Assembly (NCBI GenBank): GCA_030639955.1
Contig: DAOWKH010000051.1
Location: 1-17,225, forward strand
Reading direction: 5' to 3'
Length of the DNA: 17,225 nucleotides
DNA from: Candidatus Omnitrophota bacterium
GTDB lineage: Bacteria > Omnitrophota > 4484-213
The translations under genes and the position numbers were made by a program. Numbering within the stretch: position 1 is the first letter of the stretch; the number at the start of each line of letters is the position of its first letter. Under the pieces are notes generated by a model. It had not been told where the DNA came from and did no database searches. It saw only the letters and a list, made by a program, of their open reading frames with translations. Shown piece by piece: positions 1-6,405 of this stretch.

Positions 1-117
1 GGTTTCTTCAACGGAACTGGAAACACTGCAGATGGCTACCCATCCCTATTTAACCAGCGCTCCGACAATGTACCCTTTGGTTTTAGCTGCACAGAATACC
101 GTGATAGAGTAATTTGA
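1..117 (+). CDS. 3' end of an unidentified gene (partial)
   Basis: One frame is open from the first base to a TGA at 115-117, giving the last 38 residues of a protein whose start lies outside the window. The fragment is rich in Gly, Asn, Phe and Tyr, has one Cys, and ends in the short charged tail EYRDRVI. This composition would suit a secreted or pilin-like protein, but no family motif is visible. The stop is followed almost at once by the ribosome binding site of the fmdB-like gene, so the two may be co-transcribed. No function is assigned. Confidence 0.5.
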   Translation, partial: GFFNGTGNTADGYPSLFNQRSDNVPFGFSCTEYRDRVI

Positions 118-133
118 TAAGGAGGGATAAACT

Positions 134-346
134 ATGCCTATATATACTTATGCTTGTAAGGACTGTGGGGAGAAATTTGATTTGCTGGTAGGAATGACTT
201 CCCGGAAGACAAAACTTAAATGTGCCAAATGCAATAGTAAAAATATTGAGAAGACATTGGGGGCATTTAGTGTGGGAAGCTCTGGTGGCAAATCTACTTC
301 TTCAGGGTCAAGTTGTCCTACAGGAACTTGCCCTACCTGTTTTTAG
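134..346 (+). CDS. FmdB-family zinc ribbon protein
   Basis: A 70-residue protein with the FmdB/CxxC_CxxC_SSSS zinc-ribbon layout. It opens MPIYTYACKDCG, with Cys8 and Cys11 as the first pair and Cys30 and Cys33 as the second, presumably coordinating one zinc. A Gly/Ser-rich tail follows and ends in a second small Cys cluster (CPTGTCPTC). The family is named after a putative regulator of the formamidase operon, but its real role is unsettled. A strong AAGGAGGGA at 119-127 fixes the ATG start. It leads a tight run with the J-domain and rubrerythrin genes (13-base gap, then a 4-base overlap), suggesting one transcript. Family assignment is secure; the function is not. Confidence 0.9.
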   Translation: MPIYTYACKDCGEKFDLLVGMTSRKTKLKCAKCNSKNIEKTLGAFSVGSSGGKSTSSGSSCPTGTCPTCF

Positions 347-359
347 ACCGGGAATTAAA

Positions 360-677
360 ATGGCAGATTTTAAGCAGATTGATAAGGCACGAAAATCGTT
401 TGGTTTGGATGAATATGTAACCTTGGAAGAGATAAAGAATGCTTACCGAAAGTTTGCTTTAGAATATCATCCTGACAGATGTAAAGACGAAAAGAAAAAA
501 GAGTGCGAAGAGATGACCAAAAGGATAAACCACGCCAAGGATGTTCTTATGGCTTACTGCGCAGGTTACCGGTATTCTTTTAAGGAAAAGGATGTGAAAA
601 GAAACACAATGGATAAGGAATTCTATGAACATCTGAAAAGATTCTATGATGGTTGGTTGGGTAATCTGGATTTATGA
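360..677 (+). CDS. Small J-domain (DnaJ-like) protein
   Basis: A 105-residue protein carrying a single J domain. Helix II (EEIKNAYRKFALEY) is followed directly by the invariant HPD tripeptide at residues 37-39, then a Lys/Glu-rich loop and helix III. The Gly/Phe-rich, zinc-finger and C-terminal domains of full DnaJ are absent, so it is a class C-type J protein, expected to stimulate the ATPase of an Hsp70 (DnaK) for a narrow client. The frame is open upstream to 222, but that part overlaps fmdB and reads as nonsense, so the ATG at 360, with a weak GGGA before it, is preferred. Its stop overlaps the rubrerythrin start (ATGA), implying translational coupling and perhaps a role in maturing iron proteins; that role is inference. 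Confidence 0.85.
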   Translation: MADFKQIDKARKSFGLDEYVTLEEIKNAYRKFALEYHPDRCKDEKKKECEEMTKRINHAKDVLMAYCAGYRYSFKEKDVKRNTMDKEFYEHLKRFYDGWLGNLDL

Positions 678-1306
678 AAGGTCTAAAAGGAACAAAAACA
701 GAGAAGAATCTCCTTGCTTCTTTTGCCGGAGAATCGCAGGCGAGAAATCGCTATACCTATTTTGCTTCTGTTGCCAAGAAAGCGGGCTTTGAACAGATAG
801 CGGCAATATTTTTAGAGACGGCTGATAATGAAAAGGAACACGCCAAAAGATTTTTTAAACTCTTAGAAGGTGGTGAGGTAGAAATAACTGCAAGTTATCC
901 CGCCGGGGTTATCGGAGATACTGCAGCAAATTTGGAAGCCGCGGCGAATGGAGAAAATCTTGAGTGGACAAAACTCTACAAAGAGGCAGAAGAAACAGCA
1001 AGAGAAGAGGGCTTTGAAGAAATAGCCGTTCAATTTAAGGAAATCGCAGAAGTCGAAGAGCAGCATGAAAAACGATACAGGAAGCTATTAAAGAATGTCC
1101 AAGAGGGAAAGGTGTTCAAAAAGGATGTTGTTTCCGCCGAAGGCTCCGCCCGAGGCGGATTCGCCTCCGGCGAAGGATACGCCTCTGGCGTAAAATGGAA
1201 ATGCCGTAATTGCGGCTATGTCCACGAGGGAAAAGAAGCGCCTCAAGAATGCCCTGCCTGTGCGCACCCACAAGCATATTACGAACTTTTGAGTGAGAAT
1301 TATTAA
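674..1306 (+). CDS. rbr: Rubrerythrin with a repeat-derived linker insertion
   Basis: Rubrerythrin is a cytoplasmic non-haem iron peroxidase that reduces hydrogen peroxide in anaerobes using electrons from rubredoxin or NAD(P)H systems. Residues 1-140 form the ferritin-like four-helix diiron domain: Glu20, the ExxH pairs Glu53/His56 and Glu128/His131, and Glu94 are in the expected places. Residues 175-205 are a rubredoxin-like domain with CxxC pairs Cys177/Cys180 and Cys193/Cys196 for the [Fe(SCys)4] centre. At 210 residues it is slightly longer than usual because residues about 154-173, rich in Gly, Ala and Ser, are inserted in the linker between the domains. That insert is coded by a cluster of GC-rich mini-palindromes. 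The start overlaps the J-domain stop by 4 bases. Confidence 0.95.
   Translation: MKGLKGTKTEKNLLASFAGESQARNRYTYFASVAKKAGFEQIAAIFLETADNEKEHAKRFFKLLEGGEVEITASYPAGVIGDTAANLEAAANGENLEWTKLYKEAEETAREEGFEEIAVQFKEIAEVEEQHEKRYRKLLKNVQEGKVFKKDVVSAEGSARGGFASGEGYASGVKWKCRNCGYVHEGKEAPQECPACAHPQAYYELLSENY
1133..1192 (+). repeat. Cluster of GC-rich mini-palindromes inside the rubrerythrin gene
   Basis: Three perfect 15-base palindromes with 6-bp arms and 3-base loops lie here: 1145-1159 (TCCGCC/GGCGGA), 1160-1174 (TTCGCC/GGCGAA) and 1178-1192 (TACGCC/GGCGTA). A half-matching fourth is at 1133-1147. The block is far richer in GC than its surroundings. It is 60 bases long, a multiple of three, so the frame is kept and it codes for an Ala/Gly/Ser-rich stretch between the two rubrerythrin domains. 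Confidence 0.85.
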
Positions 1307-1317
1307 AAGAGGACAAA

Positions 1318-2343
1318 ATGAACAAGATAAAAAAGATATCCGAGGGAACAAAGATTGCCTTTTTTGAAATCAAGGGGTGGGAAAAGAAGTTTTTAAAAAA
1401 GAGGTTAGAAAAACATCGCCTCGAATTTTATAATGAACCCTTAAAATTAGAGAATGCGAAAAAAATCAAGGATCTTGAGATAGTTTCTGTTTTTATCTAT
1501 TCAAAAATTAACAGGCAAATTCTTCAGGGGTTATCCAAATTAAAATTGATAGCTACTCGCTCCACAGGTTTTGACCATATTGATTTAAGGGTATCTAAGC
1601 AAAGTAAGATAGCCGTTTGCAATGTTCCCTTTTATGGTGAAAACACGGTAGCCGAGCACACCTTTGCCCTAATTTTATCTCTCTCGCGAAACATCCACAA
1701 ATCATATATGCGGACGATGAGAGCCGATTTTTCCATAGAGGGTTTAAGAGGATTTGACCTGGAAGGAAAAACCCTCGGTGTGATTGGAGCGGGGCATATA
1801 GGCCTGCATGTAATCAAAATGGCAAAGGGTTTTGGGATGAAGGTTTTGGCATATGATGTTCACCAGGATAAATTTTTAGCCGAGGTGCTCGGATTTGAAT
1901 ATGTTTCTCTTGAAGAGGTTTTGAAAAAATCGGATATAATCACTCTGCATACTCCCTATAATAAATTTACTCATCATCTTATCAACAAAGATACAATTAA
2001 ACTGATAAAGCGAGGGGCACTTCTTATAAACACCTCAAGAGGGGGTATTGTGGATACAGAGGCGTTAATTGAAGCTCTCGATAAAAAAATCTTGAGTGGT
2101 GCTGGTCTTGATGTTTTGGAAGGGGAGGATTTAATAAAGGAGGAAAAACAGTTGCTCTATGACCCGAAGAAATTAAAGGCATTAGGCAGTTTGGTTAAAG
2201 ACCATATCCTTTTAAGAAAAGACAATGTTGTTTTTACTCCCCATATAGCCTTTTATAGCCAGGAGGCATTAGAAAGAATACTTGAAACAACAGCAAAAAA
2301 CATTATTAATTTCTTGTCAGGCAACCCCCAAAATCTTGTTTGA
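1318..2343 (+). CDS. D-2-hydroxyacid dehydrogenase (D-lactate dehydrogenase-like)
   Basis: A 341-residue NAD-dependent D-isomer-specific 2-hydroxyacid dehydrogenase. The Rossmann motif GAGHIG is at residues 157-162. Arg241 (in TSRGGIVD) binds the substrate carboxylate, an acidic residue in LDVLEGE (268/270) belongs to the catalytic relay, and His309 in TPHIAFYS is the proton donor. The TPHIAFYS ending and the Lys/Glu-rich insertion before it (about 271-300) resemble fermentative D-lactate dehydrogenases more than SerA or glyoxylate reductases, so pyruvate to D-lactate is the likeliest reaction; exact substrate is inferred. The ATG has an AGAGGA Shine-Dalgarno, 11 bases after the rubrerythrin stop, so it probably ends the same operon, followed by the terminator at 2428-2457. 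Confidence 0.9.
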   Translation: MNKIKKISEGTKIAFFEIKGWEKKFLKKRLEKHRLEFYNEPLKLENAKKIKDLEIVSVFIYSKINRQILQGLSKLKLIATRSTGFDHIDLRVSKQSKIAVCNVPFYGENTVAEHTFALILSLSRNIHKSYMRTMRADFSIEGLRGFDLEGKTLGVIGAGHIGLHVIKMAKGFGMKVLAYDVHQDKFLAEVLGFEYVSLEEVLKKSDIITLHTPYNKFTHHLINKDTIKLIKRGALLINTSRGGIVDTEALIEALDKKILSGAGLDVLEGEDLIKEEKQLLYDPKKLKALGSLVKDHILLRKDNVVFTPHIAFYSQEALERILETTAKNIINFLSGNPQNLV

Positions 2344-2427
2344 GAAAATTCTATGAATTCCACAGGGCTCACTCCTCGTAGACCTACCGGTTAAAAAGGA
2401 TTTGGCATAGGCGGGTTTTTGTAAAGT

Positions 2428-2457
2428 AAAACCTTCGCTCAAAAGGCGAAGGTTTTT
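2428..2457 (+). terminator. Strong intrinsic terminator
   Basis: ACCTTCGC (2431-2438) pairs with GCGAAGGT (2446-2453) around a 7-base loop, and three further A-T pairs extend the stem to 11 bp. The right arm runs into TTTTT. It closes the operon ending with the hydroxyacid dehydrogenase and insulates the toxin-antitoxin pair behind it. The A-tract on the left arm could let it work in both directions. Confidence 0.9.
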
Positions 2458-2488
2458 GTATTTTTATAAGGCAGTGAAAAGATTTTTA

Positions 2489-2517
2489 TTGACAATGTAT
2501 GTGTTTGAGGGTATAGT
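2489..2517 (+). promoter_or_regulatory. Sigma-70-type promoter of the AbiE-like operon
   Basis: A perfect -35 box TTGACA (2489-2494) is separated by exactly 17 bases from a -10 box TATAGT (2512-2517). Transcription should start near 2524, about 50 bases before the AbiEi start codon. Confidence 0.85.
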
Positions 2518-2531
2518 ATATCAAGTTTAAT

Positions 2532-2554
2532 GAAGTTGCGAATATCGTAACTTC
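2532..2554 (+). promoter_or_regulatory. Operator-like inverted repeat in the AbiE leader
   Basis: GAAGTT (2532-2537) and AACTTC (2549-2554) form the outer arms of an imperfect palindrome with further symmetric CGA/TCG bases inside. It lies just downstream of the predicted transcription start. AbiEi antitoxins are known to repress their own promoters by binding inverted repeats with their winged-helix domain, so this is a plausible autoregulatory site. Confidence 0.55.
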
Positions 2555-2572
2555 GCAAAAAAGGATAAACAA

Positions 2573-3355
2573 ATGAAAAATGGCTATAGGAATCTCTCAA
2601 AAGATGAGCTTTACCTTATTTCCCGGGCAGAGTTCGAGAAACAAAAACTGATTACCACACAGTTTGTCCAAAAGCTTTTTCCTGATAAGAACAAGGCTTC
2701 TCGAGTCCTTGTTTTTCTTACTCAAAAGGGACGCCTTATCAGGATTGAAAAAGGTAAATATATTTTAGTTCCGATAAAAGCTCCCAATCAACAGTGGATG
2801 CCGAACGAGTTTGTAGTTGCCGACCTGTGGATGGGAAATACACCTTATTATATCGGATATTTTACCATGTACAACTACTGGGGATTTACGGAACAGATTC
2901 CGCGCACGATCTTTGTCTTGAATACCGCAAAGTCATGCAAAAAAGAGATCGGCAGCATCCGATATGAAGCTGTAAAGATTAATTCCAAGAAATGTTACGG
3001 CATTGAAAAAATAAAGGTTGAAGACCAAGAAGTGTGCATTAGTGATAAAGAAAGAACACTTGTGGATTTTGCTTATAACCCATTGGGTGCTATACGCAAT
3101 TTCGAGTTGGCATTACAAGATAATCTCAATAGTATTGATTTCGAAAAATTCATTCGGTATTTAAAAAAATTTCCTGTTGTTTCGGTAAGAAAAAGAGCTG
3201 GTTTTTTACTTGAGAAATTAGGCTGTCAGGATAAAGTACTGGATCCTTTGCGCAAGAGTATCGGTGAAAAGAGAGTCCTTGTGCTTCTCGATCCATACAG
3301 CCAGTCTCGTAAAGGTAAAATAAATAAGGAGTGGAAAATCATTGTTAATCGATAG
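2573..3355 (+). CDS. abiEi: AbiEi-family antitoxin (type IV toxin-antitoxin)
   Basis: A 260-residue protein with AbiEi architecture: an N-terminal winged helix-turn-helix (about residues 10-66, ending RLIRIEKGKYILVPI) and a C-terminal domain with the family-typical stretch VCISDKERTLVDFAYNP (about 157-173). The N-terminal part binds DNA and represses the operon. The C-terminal part is needed to counter the AbiEii toxin; in type IV systems antitoxin and toxin are thought not to form a stable complex. It has its own TTGACA/TATAGT promoter, a palindromic leader and an AAGGAT ribosome binding site before the ATG. It overlaps the toxin gene by 14 bases. Assignment rests on domain pattern and pairing. 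Confidence 0.88.
   Translation: MKNGYRNLSKDELYLISRAEFEKQKLITTQFVQKLFPDKNKASRVLVFLTQKGRLIRIEKGKYILVPIKAPNQQWMPNEFVVADLWMGNTPYYIGYFTMYNYWGFTEQIPRTIFVLNTAKSCKKEIGSIRYEAVKINSKKCYGIEKIKVEDQEVCISDKERTLVDFAYNPLGAIRNFELALQDNLNSIDFEKFIRYLKKFPVVSVRKRAGFLLEKLGCQDKVLDPLRKSIGEKRVLVLLDPYSQSRKGKINKEWKIIVNR
3326..3344 (+). promoter_or_regulatory. Ribosome binding site supporting a TTG start for the AbiEii toxin
   Basis: AAGGAG (3326-3331) lies 10 bases before TTG at 3342-3344, inside the antitoxin coding region. The next in-frame Met lies well inside the conserved N-terminus, so the rare TTG start is preferred; it may also help keep toxin production low. Confidence 0.6.
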
Positions 3356-4205
3356 AGAACAACTCAAAGATATTATTCCGGCGATTGCCGGTAAAATGAA
3401 GTTTAGGCCTGTTATTGTCGAGAAAGATTACTATCTAACGGTTATCCTTAATAACATTGAAGCTTTACTAACTGATAAAATAGTTTTTAAGGGTGGTACT
3501 TTGCTTAATAAGGCGCATCTTAATTATCACCGTTTAAGCGAGGATTTAGATTTCACATATAACGCTGAATTTGCAGCTCGATCCCAGCGTTCCAAAGCCA
3601 TTACGCCTATTCGTGAAAAGATGCCCTCGTTCTTGAAAACTCTTAAGTTAACAAGCGATAAACCGGAGGGGGAAGGCTTTAATAATTCAACGCAATACGT
3701 ATTTAAAGTCAAATACCCATCTGTTCTGATAGCGAAAGATGATATGATCAAGATTGAAATATCTCTCCGTCAGCCGTTGATTGATAAGCCTGTTTATACT
3801 GAAATTAAGCATTTTTATCAAGATCCTTTTACTGGGGAAGATTTATTTCCTTCAGGGAAAATATGGTCACTATCATGGTATGAGGCAGTTGCCGAGAAAC
3901 TTAAAGCCGCTATATCCCGAAGGGACGTAGCTATTAGAGATTATTATGACCTTTGGCATATTGCCGAGTTCGGATTTGATTTTTACGATAAGAAGTTTAT
4001 TAAGCTTTTTAAGCGTAAGGTGACTGATGAGGGCTATACCGGTGATTACAAAAAAGATTTTGGCTTTAGTGCCGATAAGCTCTCATTTTTGCGCAAGCAA
4101 GTTGATGATTTTCTTATGCCTGTGATTCGTTCTGGTGAGAAGTTTAATTTAAACAAGGTCTTAGAGAGGTTTAATAAGATTCTTGGGGATAAAAGATTTA
4201 GTTAA
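3342..4205 (+). CDS. abiEii: AbiEii nucleotidyltransferase toxin
   Basis: A 287-residue toxin of the AbiEii/AbiGii DUF1814 family, a DNA-polymerase-beta-type nucleotidyltransferase. It has the signature FKGGTLL at residues 49-55, RLSEDLDF at 64-71 with the paired acidic metal-binding residues, and further down the conserved EKLKAAISRRDVAIRDYYDLWH region that holds the basic catalytic residues. Relatives transfer NTPs, in some cases onto tRNA acceptor ends, and halt growth reversibly during phage infection. Translation most likely starts at TTG, coupled to the antitoxin through a 14-base overlap. All visible catalytic motifs are intact and the length is normal, so the pair looks functional. 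Confidence 0.92.
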   Translation: MLIDREQLKDIIPAIAGKMKFRPVIVEKDYYLTVILNNIEALLTDKIVFKGGTLLNKAHLNYHRLSEDLDFTYNAEFAARSQRSKAITPIREKMPSFLKTLKLTSDKPEGEGFNNSTQYVFKVKYPSVLIAKDDMIKIEISLRQPLIDKPVYTEIKHFYQDPFTGEDLFPSGKIWSLSWYEAVAEKLKAAISRRDVAIRDYYDLWHIAEFGFDFYDKKFIKLFKRKVTDEGYTGDYKKDFGFSADKLSFLRKQVDDFLMPVIRSGEKFNLNKVLERFNKILGDKRFS

Positions 4206-4294
4206 AGGGTAGTGAAGAAAGCAATGTAAAAATAGATATAGAAAGTTATTTGGCACGTAACTTTGGGAGCATAAAAATACAATTAAAGGCAGTT

Positions 4295-4303
4295 TGGTAT
4301 AAT
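4295..4303 (+). promoter_or_regulatory. Extended -10 promoter of the DpnI-like gene; probably leaderless
   Basis: A perfect TATAAT (4298-4303) preceded by TGG forms an extended -10 element. There is no good -35 box 16-18 bases upstream. Transcription should begin about 4309-4312, on or next to the ATG at 4312, and no Shine-Dalgarno sequence precedes that ATG. Confidence 0.65.
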
Positions 4304-4311
4304 ATAAACCT

Positions 4312-5079
4312 ATGAAGAGCTATTTTGATCCAAAGCTTGCACAAAAATATAAAAGTCCTTCGCAAAAGGTTCGTGTCTTAACAGAAGATTGGGTGGGATC
4401 TCAAGTATTTTGCCCCGCATGTGGAGATAATATAAAGAAGTATGGGCACAATAGACCGGTTGCTGATTTTTACTGTCCTGATTGCAAAGAGGAATTTGAG
4501 TTAAAAAGCAAGAAAGATAATATCGGGAAGAAAATAGTCAACGGAGCATATCGGACAATGATAGAACGCTTACAGGCTATCAACAATCCCAATTTTTTCC
4601 TTCTCAATTATACTCTACGGCAATTTGAAATTGTAAATTTTTTTATTATTCCAAAGCATTTCTTTGTTCCTGGGATCATTGAAAAAAGGAAGCCCTTATC
4701 TGCCGGTGCACGAAGAGCAGGGTGGGTTGGATGTAATATACTTTTACAAAATATTCCTTTAAGTGGGAGGATCTTTTATATAAAAAACAAAAAAGTCGAA
4801 AATAAAAAACATGTTTTGGGAAATTGGAAGAAAACTTTATTTTTGAGAGAATCCAAAAGAGCTGAATCCAAAGGATGGATTTTGGATATTATGAACTGCA
4901 TAGATAGCTTAAATAAAAAAGAGTTTACGTTGTCAGAAATGTACAATTTTGAAAATGTATTGGTATGTAAATACCCAAGCAACAAACATATTAAAGACAA
5001 GATTAGGCAACAATTACAGTTTTTACGTGATAAGGGTTATTTAGAATTTTTAGGGAGAGGAAAATATCGGTTGGTTTGA
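4312..5079 (+). CDS. dpnI: DpnI-type methyl-directed restriction endonuclease
   Basis: A 255-residue protein that matches DpnI along its whole length, for example SQK(V/A)R(V/I)LTEDWV, RPVADFYC, EFELKSKK, NNPNFF, ARRAGW(V/I)GCNI, GRIF and the C-terminal HIK(D/E)KIRQQLQ. The PD-(D/E)XK active site is Asp52, Glu63, Lys65, enclosing a zinc site of Cys34, Cys37, Cys55 and Cys58. The C-terminal winged helix (about 185-255) should provide a second methyl-sensing surface. DpnI cuts GATC only when the adenine is N6-methylated, destroying Dam-modified phage or foreign DNA, and needs no partner methylase. The host is therefore expected to lack Dam methylation. It has its own extended -10 promoter and seems to be translated from a leaderless transcript. 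Confidence 0.95.
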   Translation: MKSYFDPKLAQKYKSPSQKVRVLTEDWVGSQVFCPACGDNIKKYGHNRPVADFYCPDCKEEFELKSKKDNIGKKIVNGAYRTMIERLQAINNPNFFLLNYTLRQFEIVNFFIIPKHFFVPGIIEKRKPLSAGARRAGWVGCNILLQNIPLSGRIFYIKNKKVENKKHVLGNWKKTLFLRESKRAESKGWILDIMNCIDSLNKKEFTLSEMYNFENVLVCKYPSNKHIKDKIRQQLQFLRDKGYLEFLGRGKYRLV

Positions 5080-5133
5080 AAAAATATTTTAATTTTCCCC
5101 CATCTTTTTTTCATCAATAAGTAGGAGATAAAT

Positions 5134-5301
5134 ATGAAACAAAACTATAGTAAGAAAATTATAGATGATCCACGATTTGTTAATTTTCTTAATAGTGAAT
5201 TTACGAAAACAGTTAATCACGCTACAATTGAAGAATTGGCAGAATTTGCTTTTGGTAATATTGAGGAAGCAATCAAAGCCTATATTGAACAGAGTGAATA
5301 G
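5134..5301 (+). CDS. Small hypothetical protein downstream of the DpnI-like gene
   Basis: A 55-residue reading frame with a good TAGGAG Shine-Dalgarno 6-7 bases before its ATG, 54 bases after the DpnI-like stop, so it is probably on the same transcript. The product starts MKQNYSKKIIDDPRFVNFL and its second half (TIEELAEFAFGNIEEAIKAY) looks like two acidic amphipathic helices. There is no membrane segment and no Cys. It occupies the place that dpnD takes next to dpnC in Streptococcus, but no sequence resemblance to DpnD is apparent to me. It could be an accessory or regulatory peptide, or the truncated start of a larger gene. Confidence 0.6.
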   Translation: MKQNYSKKIIDDPRFVNFLNSEFTKTVNHATIEELAEFAFGNIEEAIKAYIEQSE

Positions 5302-5308
5302 AAAATAA

Positions 5309-5581
5309 CAAAAAAATGCGGTTGCTTCAAGATGTTACCGAGTTATAAAACCCCAAAAATATTGCGGAATCCTAATCGGAGATACAAGAAGAAATAAATA
5401 TTTTATACCTATGGCATATAAGGTAATGCAAAATTTCATAGATGTGGGCTTTAAACTAAAAGAAGATATAATAAAGCATCAATGGAACTGTAAAACCACT
5501 CCTTTTTGGACACAAAAATCAAAGGATTATAATTTCTTACTTATAATGCATGAACATTTGTTTGTGTTTGAGAAATCTTAA
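5309..5581 (+). pseudogene. 3' remnant of a DNA adenine/cytosine-N4 methyltransferase
   Basis: The frame ending at TAA 5579-5581 is open from 5309 and reads as the C-terminal ~80 residues of an N6_N4-type DNA methyltransferase. Landmarks are CYRVIKP, then KYCGILIGDTRRNKYFIP, a helix AYKVMQNFIDVGFKLKEDII, and KTTPFWTQKSKDYNFLLIMHEHLFVFEK. The N-terminal two thirds, with the SAM-binding FxGxG and catalytic DPPY/SPPY motifs, are missing: upstream is the 55-aa gene and a stop at 5306-5308. No ribosome binding site precedes any Met. The fragment cannot methylate DNA alone. It may be what is left of a restriction-modification system displaced by the DpnI-like gene. Confidence 0.75.
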
Positions 5582-5623
5582 TTTTCATAGGGAAAATATT
5601 CTTGTATACATAAACAGATAATT

Positions 5624-6091
5624 ATGAATATTATTAAAATTATAATTCATTTTTTTGCAGTTGTTGGATTAATTCTCATATTGGGCAATCTTCTTAACTG
5701 GTATAAGGATTCAGATAGAATATCTTTTTTTCAGATTATAAACAACAATCATAAATGCCCTCCAGAACATCTTGGAGCTCAAAAGTTTCTTAAGTCTTTC
5801 TTGTATGCATGGCCGTTAACTGAGGAAGAAAAAACTAAAGTGATCGAAAATATTATATTTACAGGATTATTTGAGAAAGGTAGCGGTCGACAAGCTAACT
5901 TATCTGGCTCAATCAAAATAAGAACTCAAGATGGCTATGTATCAAAAGAATTATGTTCTTTTGAGGAATTACGTAGTTGGTCAAAAGAATCTCCTTTTTG
6001 GAAATGGCTCGGGTGGTGGATTTTGGCGGTAAGTATTAGTTTAGAAACCTTTATATTTATCATCGAATTATTAAAAAGAAAAAATACATAA
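5624..6091 (+). CDS. Hypothetical membrane protein with two TM segments
   Basis: A 155-residue protein of no family I recognise. A hydrophobic N-terminal helix (about residues 3-24, IIKIIIHFFAVVGLILILG) could be a signal anchor, and a second one lies near the C-terminus (about 124-149, rich in Trp, Ile and Phe), ending with the basic tail LKRKNT. The roughly 100-residue middle part is polar and holds Cys45 and Cys107. No convincing Shine-Dalgarno precedes the ATG, and base composition is as AT-rich as its neighbours. Small two-TM proteins in defence islands often act as membrane effectors or anchors, but nothing in the sequence shows that here. Confidence 0.65.
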   Translation: MNIIKIIIHFFAVVGLILILGNLLNWYKDSDRISFFQIINNNHKCPPEHLGAQKFLKSFLYAWPLTEEEKTKVIENIIFTGLFEKGSGRQANLSGSIKIRTQDGYVSKELCSFEELRSWSKESPFWKWLGWWILAVSISLETFIFIIELLKRKNT

Positions 6092-6405
6092 AAAATTTAA
6101 TAAATGTACATAAATACGAAACGCAGAAGAACTATTTTTTTGCGAGTGAGCACCTTTTAAAAATTTTTGCAGCGGCCAAAATAAAAATAGAGAATTGGCT
6201 ATAAGAATTAAAAGGAGCAAGAAATTCATCCTCCCCAAATTTCCTTCGGAAATTTAAACTGAGAAAACAAACAAGAAAAAATGAAATTAAAAAATGTTAA
6301 ACTTCATATTGGATTACCGCCAAGTTTGGATTTCGAATGGAAAAAGGAATAAAATAGAACAAATTAAAGATGAAAAATTTTTAGATTTTCCAATTAGGGC
6401 TTGAA
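6092..6405 (+). other. Intergenic region before the TIR gene
   Basis: This 314-base AT-rich stretch holds no convincing gene. It contains a small hairpin at 6237-6255, a Shine-Dalgarno-like AAAGGAG near 6210 with no start codon after it, and a 23-codon frame at 6281-6352 (starts MKLKNVKLHIGLPPSLDF) without a clear ribosome binding site that may be gene debris. No clear promoter for the TIR gene is seen. Confidence 0.5.
6237..6255 (+). repeat. Small palindrome AAATTTCC-TTC-GGAAATTT
   Basis: Perfect 8-bp arms around a 3-base loop, preceded by CTCCCC. Its core (ATTTC, TTC loop, GAAAT) resembles the palindrome inside the recombinase stub at 8601-8617 and, less closely, that at 16571-16587, suggesting one family of dispersed palindromic repeats. 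No T-tract follows, so a terminator role is unlikely. Confidence 0.6.

Noticed and set aside
222..359. Longer version of the J-domain gene starting inside fmdB
   Set aside because: The added 46 residues overlap fmdB in another frame and have no domain character; ATG 360 gives a standard J-domain start.
1133..1192. CRISPR array or tandem-repeat reading of the palindrome cluster
   Set aside because: Units are adjacent 15-base palindromes without unique spacers and lie inside a coding region; no cas genes are present. No CRISPR array was seen anywhere in the window.
863..1373. Minus-strand open frames opposite rubrerythrin
   Set aside because: They mirror a well-supported gene, have no ribosome binding sites and no family-like sequence. 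The same holds for the other minus-strand frames in the window.
2344..2427. tRNA or other structured RNA between the dehydrogenase gene and its terminator
   Set aside because: No cloverleaf or known riboswitch pattern could be drawn. No tRNA or rRNA was recognised elsewhere in the window either.
6281..6352. 23-codon frame before the TIR gene
   Set aside because: Too short, no ribosome binding site and no recognised relatives; noted only within the intergenic description.
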